The position numbers were made by a program, and so were the translations under genes. A stretch of 27,976 nt of DNA from the NCBI GenBank assembly GCA_964196565.1, contig CAXMUH010000109.1, forward strand, positions 1 to 27,976. The letters are read 5' to 3'. Positions 23,336-27,976 of this stretch are shown piece after piece. Under the pieces are notes generated by a model. That model was not told the DNA's origin. It was given only the letters and a program-made list of their open reading frames with translations, and made no database searches. Position 1 is the first letter of the stretch; each line of letters opens with the position of its first letter. This stretch comes from 2-12-FULL-42-15 sp964196565 (GTDB lineage: Bacteria; Pseudomonadota; Gammaproteobacteria; Coxiellales; Coxiellaceae).

Positions 23336-23367
23336 CCTGGTCGGCTCTGCCGGCCAGGATTTATTTC
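23336..23367 (+). terminator. Candidate terminator
   Basis: CCTGGTCGGC (23336-23345) pairs with GCCGGCCAGG (23349-23358) over 10 bp with one G-T pair and a TCT loop, followed by ATTTATTTC. The T-tract is interrupted, so efficiency is uncertain. It follows the PPxY-protein gene and merges into the next repeat. Confidence 0.5.
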
Positions 23368-23374
23368 CGGCTAC
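23347..23374 (-). repeat. Degenerate inverted half-copy of the TIR element
   Basis: Read on the minus strand, it begins GTAGCCGGA, followed by an A/T-rich centre and CTGGCCGGCAG. This resembles the left module of the elements at 21686 and 23404 but is shorter and diverged. Confidence 0.45.
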
Positions 23375-23403
23375 ACTATACCTGGCGCGGTTTAGTTTTA
23401 GGT

Positions 23404-23494
23404 GTAGCCCGGACAAAAATTTATTTTTGGCCGGGAATAAAGCATGAATCCAGCTTCGCCGGATGCTTCCTGGCCGACAAGTCGTCCAGGCTAC
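23404..23494. repeat. TIR-bearing modular repeat, copy 2 (91 bp)
   Basis: Same termini as copy 1 (GTAGCCCGGAC ... GTCCAGGCTAC) and the same 39-base left stretch (23400-23438). The centre is replaced by a different hairpin (ATCCAGC-TTC-GCCGGAT). It abuts the zapE stop codon and lies between the convergent PPxY-protein and zapE genes. Confidence 0.85.
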
Positions 23495-23497
23495 GAT

Positions 23498-24571
23498 CTA
23501 ACGCGGTCGCTTATTAAAATAATCATCCGACTGCATTTCAATAATACGCGATTGGGTGCGTGCAAATTCAAATTTTAACTGACCACTCGGGTACAACTGC
23601 TCAATATCGGCAGCGGCGGATATAACCACACGCACACCCGAATCATAAAAAACATCGATTAAATTAATAAACGACGTGGTTAAATTTAACTGGCCACGAT
23701 GCAATATCGGAATATCACTGACAAACACGGTATGGTATTGCTTAGCAACCGCAATATAATCATACTGCGAGCGCGGCACGCCGCAAATATTTTCAAACTC
23801 GAACCAGATCATATCTTCCGTGTGTTTAACCGTAGAAACTTCTCGATCAAATAATTTAATATTACTTTCCTCGATGGGTTTACCTTCGGCTAAATGGCAA
23901 AATGTATTAGTAAGATAATTCTCGGTCTGCTGATTTAAAGGTGAAAAATACACCCCCGCTTGTTGCACGTGCGTCAATCGGTAATCATGATGTGAAATCA
24001 TATGAAATACACGCGTGTTTGCTTTAATGCATTTGATCGCCGGTAAAAATCGCTCGCGCTGCAGCCCATCTTTATATAAATTATCGGGTTCCACATTAGA
24101 CGTAGTCACTAAACACATCCCCAGTGAAAACAATGTTTGGAATAATTCTCCCAAAATCATCGCGTCAGCAATATTCGTCACAAAAAATTCATCGAAACAA
24201 ATAACATCTGCCTCTTCACATAAATTTTTTGCAATTTTTTGCAGCGGATTAACTTCACCTTGGAGCTTAATAAGATCGGCTTGAATACGTTCTAAAAAAC
24301 GATGAAAGTGCAAACGCAATTTTTTATGTGGGTAACAAATATAAAAGCAATCCATTAAAAAGGTTTTACCAACCCCAACACTGCCCCAAGCATACAGTCC
24401 TTTTACAGGCTTTGGCTTTTTAAACGCTTTTAACAAACTTTTGCGTTTACGCTGTTGTCGCAACAACTGTTCATAAATGGTTTGTAATATTTGAATGACT
24501 TCTACTTGCTGATCATCTTTTTGAATGAAACCCGCATCCAGCTGCTGCTGATAATATTCCATCGGCGTCAT
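23498..24571 (-). CDS. zapE: ZapE/AFG1-family cell-division ATPase
   Basis: A P-loop ATPase of the AFG1/ZapE family, 357 residues (E. coli ZapE has 375). Walker A is GSVGVGKT (63-70), Walker B VICFDEF (about 124-130), followed by the family segments VTTSNVEPDNLYKDGLQRERFLPAI and GVPRSQYDYIAVAKQYHTVFVSDIP. In E. coli ZapE associates with the Z-ring and affects its stability under stress. The ATG at 24571 lies 7 bases after the wrbA stop; a TTG directly before it is a less likely start. It is the last gene of arsC–wrbA–zapE. Confidence 0.94.
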   Translation of the reverse strand: MTPMEYYQQQLDAGFIQKDDQQVEVIQILQTIYEQLLRQQRKRKSLLKAFKKPKPVKGLYAWGSVGVGKTFLMDCFYICYPHKKLRLHFHRFLERIQADLIKLQGEVNPLQKIAKNLCEEADVICFDEFFVTNIADAMILGELFQTLFSLGMCLVTTSNVEPDNLYKDGLQRERFLPAIKCIKANTRVFHMISHHDYRLTHVQQAGVYFSPLNQQTENYLTNTFCHLAEGKPIEESNIKLFDREVSTVKHTEDMIWFEFENICGVPRSQYDYIAVAKQYHTVFVSDIPILHRGQLNLTTSFINLIDVFYDSGVRVVISAAADIEQLYPSGQLKFEFARTQSRIIEMQSDDYFNKRPR

Positions 24572-24578
24572 CAAAGGC

Positions 24579-25172
24579 TTAATCCGCCAGCTTTAAAGCG
24601 ATGCTCGCAATACGTTTGCCCAGAGCTTGGCATAAACGTTGCTCGGTTTCATTAACCGGTAAATCACTTTTTTCACCGGCAAAATGCGTTGGGCCATACG
24701 GCGAACCACCCGTTGTGGTGGTGAATAAATCCGTCTCAGAATACGGTAAGCCAACGTATAGCGCACCATGATGAATAAAAGGCAGCATCATACTTAATAT
24801 TGTAGCTTCTTGACCGCCATGCAAACTGGCGGTTGAGGTAAAACAACCAAAAGGTTTATCGATCAAAGCACCCGATTGCCATAAGCCACCGGTACTATCT
24901 AAAAAATATTTAAGTGCTGCGGCCATATTACCAAAACGCGTCGGACTGCCAATCGCAATACCAGCAGCATCTTTTAAATCATCTAACGAAACATACGGGG
25001 GACCTGATTCTGGAATACTGCTTTCACTCGCTTCACACTCTGCTGACACCGCAGGAACGGTTCTAAGGCGCGCTTCAATGCCATTAACGCTATCCACACC
25101 ACGAGCCACATAATCAGCCATACTAGCTGTGGCGCCATAACGACTATAGTATAATACCAAGATGTAGGACAT
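24579..25172 (-). CDS. wrbA: NAD(P)H:quinone oxidoreductase WrbA
   Basis: A flavodoxin-like FMN enzyme of 197 residues that reduces quinones by two electrons. The FMN-binding N-terminus reads MSYILVLYYSRYGATASMADY, and GSPTRFGNMAAALKYFLDSTGGLW is the WrbA signature. HGGQEATI and GGSPYGPTHFAG also match E. coli WrbA. I chose the ATG at 25172, which overlaps the arsC TAA by one base and has AGGG about 9 nt upstream; the frame is open further back only because it reads through the arsC end. The coupling with arsC is tight. Confidence 0.95.
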   Translation of the reverse strand: MSYILVLYYSRYGATASMADYVARGVDSVNGIEARLRTVPAVSAECEASESSIPESGPPYVSLDDLKDAAGIAIGSPTRFGNMAAALKYFLDSTGGLWQSGALIDKPFGCFTSTASLHGGQEATILSMMLPFIHHGALYVGLPYSETDLFTTTTGGSPYGPTHFAGEKSDLPVNETEQRLCQALGKRIASIALKLAD

Positions 25173-25522
25173 TATATTATCCCTAATACATTTTCCGGTG
25201 GACGGCCAAGACACGCATTGTCACCATTGATAACGATCGGTCTTTCAATCAAGGCTGGATTTTCAATCATTGCTTTTAATAATGCCGATTCTGAAAGCTC
25301 GTGATTGCTGAGCTTTAACTCACTATACAGCTTTTCTTTTTGCCGAATCACATCACGCGGCGTGAGTTTAAGCTTTTTTAAAATCGATTGCAGTTCCGCC
25401 ATACTCGGTGGGTACTTTAAATACTCGACAATCGTGGGCTCAATCCCTTGCTCTTGAAGCAATAACAAAGTTTGCCTTGATTTTGAGCATCTCGGGTTGT
25501 GGTAAATGATAACATTTGGCAT
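25172..25522 (-). CDS. yfgD: ArsC-family reductase (YfgD-like)
   Basis: A 116-residue thioredoxin-fold protein of the glutaredoxin-dependent arsenate reductase family, closest in pattern to E. coli YfgD. The redox Cys is in YHNPRCSKSRQT (Cys12), and the family arginines are in RQKE, RPIV and GRPPE. No other arsenic gene is nearby, so a general disulfide or redox role is as likely as arsenate reduction. AAGGAG lies 10 nt before the ATG at 25522; a TTG seven codons earlier is less likely. yfgD–wrbA pairs occur in other gammaproteobacteria. Confidence 0.92.
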   Translation of the reverse strand: MPNVIIYHNPRCSKSRQTLLLLQEQGIEPTIVEYLKYPPSMAELQSILKKLKLTPRDVIRQKEKLYSELKLSNHELSESALLKAMIENPALIERPIVINGDNACLGRPPENVLGII

Positions 25523-25580
25523 GATTAACGTTCTCCTTGGCAAGATTATAGGTGAGGCTTATTATGATCACAAGTGCTGT

Positions 25581-25586
25581 TATAAT
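25581..25586 (+). promoter_or_regulatory. Candidate -10 for yihY
   Basis: A perfect TATAAT 24 bases before the yihY ATG. The matching -35 (CTTATT at 25558-25563, 17 bases away) is poor. The predicted leader is about 18 nt, with GGA at 25602-25604 as a weak ribosome site. Confidence 0.45.
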
Positions 25587-25610
25587 GAAACGAACATTAA
25601 CGGATTTTAG

Positions 25611-26465
25611 ATGAAAAAGCTTTTAAACCAAATATGGACAGTTTTATCCTACCTTAGCTTACGTTTAATACGCGAAGGTTTTACCTACCGTGCCGCTTCA
25701 CTTGCTTATGCTACCTTATTAGCCATCGTACCGTTGATGATTGTCTCATTTAGCATTCTTGCTTTTTTCCCAGCATTTCATGGCGTGGAAAAACAACTGC
25801 AACATTTTGTGCTGCAAAACTTTGTTGCTGAATCCGCTAGCGTCATATCTGATCGTCTCAGTGAATTTGTGACTCATGTGCATAAATTATCCGCAATCAA
25901 CGTGGTGTTTTTAGTCATTTTAGACCTGCTCATGCTATATAACATTCAAAGAGCCTTTGATTCAGTATGGCATGCCAAGCCAAAGTTTAATGTCTCAATT
26001 GCATTTTTAATTTACTTTGTTATTTTACTAATCTCACCAATTGTTTTTGGTGGTGTATTAGTGCTAGGCAGCTTAATCTATAAAATGACTCATTTTTCAA
26101 CGTTGATTCATTCTTCGGGCTTTAAAAATGTGTTTTATTTTTTACTACCTCACCTGATCACTCTGTTCATGTTTACCGTTTTTAATTGGATTTTGCCCTC
26201 AGCTCGGGTTAAATTCAGGCACGCCTTGATCGGCGGACTACTCACGACCATCATTTTTGAATTAGCAAAATATGGGTTTTCATTCTATTTAACCCATTTC
26301 CACACCTATCGCCTCGTCTATGGGGCACTGGCAACACTACCGCTCTTTTTAATTTGGCTTTATGTGTCCTGGTTGATAATATTACTGGGGGCTCTGGTTA
26401 CTAACCTGGTTGCTAAAGGGATCCCAAAACAATGGAAGAAGCTGCTGAATGAACGATATTTTTAA
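25611..26465 (+). CDS. yihY: YihY/BrkB family inner-membrane protein
   Basis: A six-helix membrane protein of 284 residues of the YihY/BrkB family (once misnamed RNase BN). Family landmarks are FTYRAASLAYATLLAIVPLM near the N-terminus, YNIQRAFDSVWHA, FNWILPSARVKFRHALIGG, and YGALATLPLFLIWLYVSWLIILLGA near the end. The function of the family is not settled. The C-terminus overlaps the start of the L,D-transpeptidase gene by 17 bases, so the two are probably translated together. Confidence 0.93.
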   Translation: MKKLLNQIWTVLSYLSLRLIREGFTYRAASLAYATLLAIVPLMIVSFSILAFFPAFHGVEKQLQHFVLQNFVAESASVISDRLSEFVTHVHKLSAINVVFLVILDLLMLYNIQRAFDSVWHAKPKFNVSIAFLIYFVILLISPIVFGGVLVLGSLIYKMTHFSTLIHSSGFKNVFYFLLPHLITLFMFTVFNWILPSARVKFRHALIGGLLTTIIFELAKYGFSFYLTHFHTYRLVYGALATLPLFLIWLYVSWLIILLGALVTNLVAKGIPKQWKKLLNERYF

Positions 26466-27357
26466 AACTTACCTTTGCAGGCTCTTGCTTTCTACCCTCG
26501 CCTTGCCCTCTTTGGCGCTCGCGCTAAAGCTACCCTTACCTGCAGAAAATGAAGACTTGGTGGGAAGTTTAAGTTCAACAGTGATCAGCCCAAAAGATAA
26601 GTTCGCAGAAATTGCACGCAAATATGACTTGGGCTTTTTTGAACTGATCGAAGCAAATCCCCAAGTTGATCCCAAAGCCCTGCTTCCCGGCACCGAAATT
26701 ATTCTTCCAAACCAATATTTACTGCCACATGTGCCGCGCAAAGGAATTATTATCAATATAGCCACCATGCGATTATATTTTTTCCCAGAAGGGGAAAAAT
26801 ATTTTTACACATACCCGGTTGGTATTGGCAAAAAGAATTGGAGCACGCCGCTTGGAGAACTGAAAATTATTGGTAAAATAAAAAACCCGGTTTGGCTTGT
26901 CCCTAAAAGCATTTATGAATATCGCAAAAAAAACAAAGACCCAATCCCACGCATCATTCAGTCTGGACCTGATAACCCACTCGGATATTTTGCTTTGCGA
27001 TTATCTTTGCCCACGTATTTAATTCATGGCACCAACGAACCAAGTAGTGTTGGCGTACGCTCAAGTGCAGGTTGTATCCACCTTTATCCTGAAGACATAA
27101 AAGCACTATTCAGTATGGTAAAACTCAGGACCCCAGTATTAATAATCAATCAGCCCTATATAGCAGGCTATCATATGAACAAACTATATGTGGAAGCGCA
27201 TCTGCCACTGGAAGAAGATCTAACCCGATTAAGTCACGCTTTAGTGGATATTGCAGCACTCGCTAAAAGTATTGGCAAACAGCTCAATCAAATCAATCAA
27301 ATCAATACCTTTGATGTGATTCATTTCCATACTGGAATCCCAACTCAAGTTGATTAG
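26449..27357 (+). CDS. L,D-transpeptidase with LysM domain (ErfK/YbiS/YcfS type)
   Basis: A periplasmic cross-linking enzyme of 302 residues, either for 3-3 peptidoglycan links or for attaching protein to peptidoglycan. A signal peptide (about 1-26) precedes a LysM-like domain (about 46-92, FAEIARKYDLGFFELIEANP ... LLPGTEIILP) and the YkuD catalytic domain (about 97-236). The catalytic Cys209 sits in SSAGCIHLYPEDI, with His193 in HGTNEPSSVG. Two positions differ from the usual (S/T)HGC(I/V)R motif: Ala207 for His (Ser in E. coli ErfK) and His211 for Arg. About 65 extra residues follow the domain and include LNQINQINTF. Start inside the yihY end. Class is sure, substrate type is not. Confidence 0.93.
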   Translation: MNDIFKTYLCRLLLSTLALPSLALALKLPLPAENEDLVGSLSSTVISPKDKFAEIARKYDLGFFELIEANPQVDPKALLPGTEIILPNQYLLPHVPRKGIIINIATMRLYFFPEGEKYFYTYPVGIGKKNWSTPLGELKIIGKIKNPVWLVPKSIYEYRKKNKDPIPRIIQSGPDNPLGYFALRLSLPTYLIHGTNEPSSVGVRSSAGCIHLYPEDIKALFSMVKLRTPVLIINQPYIAGYHMNKLYVEAHLPLEEDLTRLSHALVDIAALAKSIGKQLNQINQINTFDVIHFHTGIPTQVD

Positions 27358-27358
27358 T

Positions 27359-27383
27359 TATGGGGTCAAGTCTTGACCCCATA
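27359..27383. terminator. Perfect 12-bp palindrome between convergent genes
   Basis: TATGGGGTCAAG and CTTGACCCCATA flank a single T. It lies between the stop codons of the L,D-transpeptidase and the secreted protein. The position suggests a two-way terminator, but neither strand has a T-run. It shares 16 bases with the palindrome at 16030-16059. Confidence 0.5.
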
Positions 27384-27396
27384 TAGCTTCCACCAA

Positions 27397-27906
27397 TTAT
27401 TCAGCAGGCGGACCACCAATCTGCAATACAAAACCCCTGTTGTGTGGCGCCCACAGCGATTGCCCCCATGGCGCAGGTTTTGCTGAAGTAACGGTACCGT
27501 ATATCTGATAATAAGCAGAACAAACCCCTTGCTTATTATTAAAGAATGTTACACCACTAGTGGTGCCTTTACACTCAGCCTTGTCATTGATAGGACCAAT
27601 CGTTACTGTAAAAGTACCGTCGGATATAACTTTTGTTTTTGTTTCTGTATTTTCATAAGACAGTGTGAAATTATACGTATTTACTTTTTCAGTATCGGTA
27701 TTACATAAAAACATTGGACCTGCCTGTGGTGAAGTTGTAGAAGATGAATGACCACATCCCTTGATAGTTACCATTCGATTCTGCAGATTACCCGGCACCC
27801 CTGGCGCCTGAAATCCAGTCCCAAATTGGAGGGCTAGTCCGGAGGCGGGTAAAAAACCTAACACACTAGCAGCGATTATTAGCACATATCTATTTTTTAA
27901 AAACAT
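27397..27906 (-). CDS. Secreted protein of unknown function
   Basis: A 169-residue protein with a clear signal peptide (MFLKNRYVLIIAASVLGFLP, cleavage near SGLA-LQ). The mature part is Thr/Gly/Asn-rich, looks beta-rich and has four Cys (51, 68, 112 and 129), enough for two disulfides. No lipobox follows the signal, so it is probably periplasmic or released. I recognise no family. AGGAG lies 7 nt before the ATG. It is convergent with the L,D-transpeptidase gene. Its own promoter would lie in the last 70 bases of the window, where I see only an A+T-rich TACTAAT-like stretch. Confidence 0.7.
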   Translation of the reverse strand: MFLKNRYVLIIAASVLGFLPASGLALQFGTGFQAPGVPGNLQNRMVTIKGCGHSSSTTSPQAGPMFLCNTDTEKVNTYNFTLSYENTETKTKVISDGTFTVTIGPINDKAECKGTTSGVTFFNNKQGVCSAYYQIYGTVTSAKPAPWGQSLWAPHNRGFVLQIGGPPAE

Positions 27907-27976
27907 ATCAACACTCCTAAATTAGTATTAGTTCATCATTTGTTTACTGAACAGTGTTAATAGCTTCCCTACCTCA

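Noticed and set aside
23245..23517. 90-codon plus-strand frame through the repeats before zapE
   Set aside because: It starts inside the PPxY-protein gene and then reads only repeat DNA.
27280..27310. Short AATCAAATC direct repeats at the end of the L,D-transpeptidase
   Set aside because: Only about two and a half units coding for LNQINQI; no more than a local low-complexity stretch.

Overview
The window looks like chromosomal DNA from an A+T-leaning gammaproteobacterium. Two gene strings point that way: rppH–ptsP–TSUP transporter–lgt–thyA on the minus strand, and fmdB–DUF502–aspS–yebC–ruvC–ruvA–ruvB on the plus strand. Both are familiar gammaproteobacterial orders, and the first resembles the arrangement in Pseudomonas and Legionella relatives. 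Several accessory features would suit a host-associated lineage such as the Legionellales: a PPxY-bearing small protein, an adenosylhomocysteinase-like protein with an Arg/Ser-rich leader, and many palindromic intergenic repeats. That placement is inference; no 16S gene or secretion system lies in the window.

Layout. 74-3030 (minus): thyA, a small membrane protein with Gln-rich repeats, lgt and a TauE/SafE-type transporter, closely spaced. 3031-3285: repeats. 3286-6146 (minus): ptsP and rppH. 6147-6565: a regulatory region with a consensus DnaA box and a pair of NrdR-like boxes. 6566-10622 (plus): nrdA and nrdB, with a GC-rich palindromic repeat between them. 10754-12349 (minus): a divergent adenosylhomocysteinase-like protein. 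12554-14857 (plus): an orphan hybrid histidine kinase with PAS, HisKA, ATPase, receiver and HPt domains. 14930-21658 (plus): fmdB, DUF502, aspS, yebC and ruvCAB, interrupted by an opposite-strand bPH-like membrane protein. 21866-23318 (plus): an outer-membrane barrel protein and an unrecognised soluble protein. 23498-25522 (minus): an arsC(yfgD)–wrbA–zapE operon. 25611-27357 (plus): a YihY membrane protein overlapping an L,D-transpeptidase. 27397-27906 (minus): a secreted protein of unknown function.

How the genes work together. ThyA and NrdAB supply deoxynucleotides, and nrdAB carries control sites that tie it to replication (DnaA) and to nucleotide pools (NrdR). RppH starts 5'-end-dependent mRNA decay, and PtsP is the first enzyme of the nitrogen phosphotransfer chain. 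Lgt lipidates prolipoproteins, and the L,D-transpeptidase and barrel protein also act in the envelope. AspRS has the sequence marks of a non-discriminating enzyme, which would imply that Asn-tRNA is made by transamidation. RuvABC resolves Holliday junctions.

Points of most interest: the adenosylhomocysteinase-like protein with lost catalytic-site residues and a basic leader; apparent leaderless transcripts for ruvC and the barrel gene, each with a -10 hexamer exactly 7 nt before its ATG; several families of dispersed palindromic repeats, including one inside the nrdAB operon and a roughly 100-bp modular element with terminal inverted repeats; and the repeat-bearing membrane protein between lgt and thyA. 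I found no CRISPR array, tRNA, rRNA, transposase or phage module.
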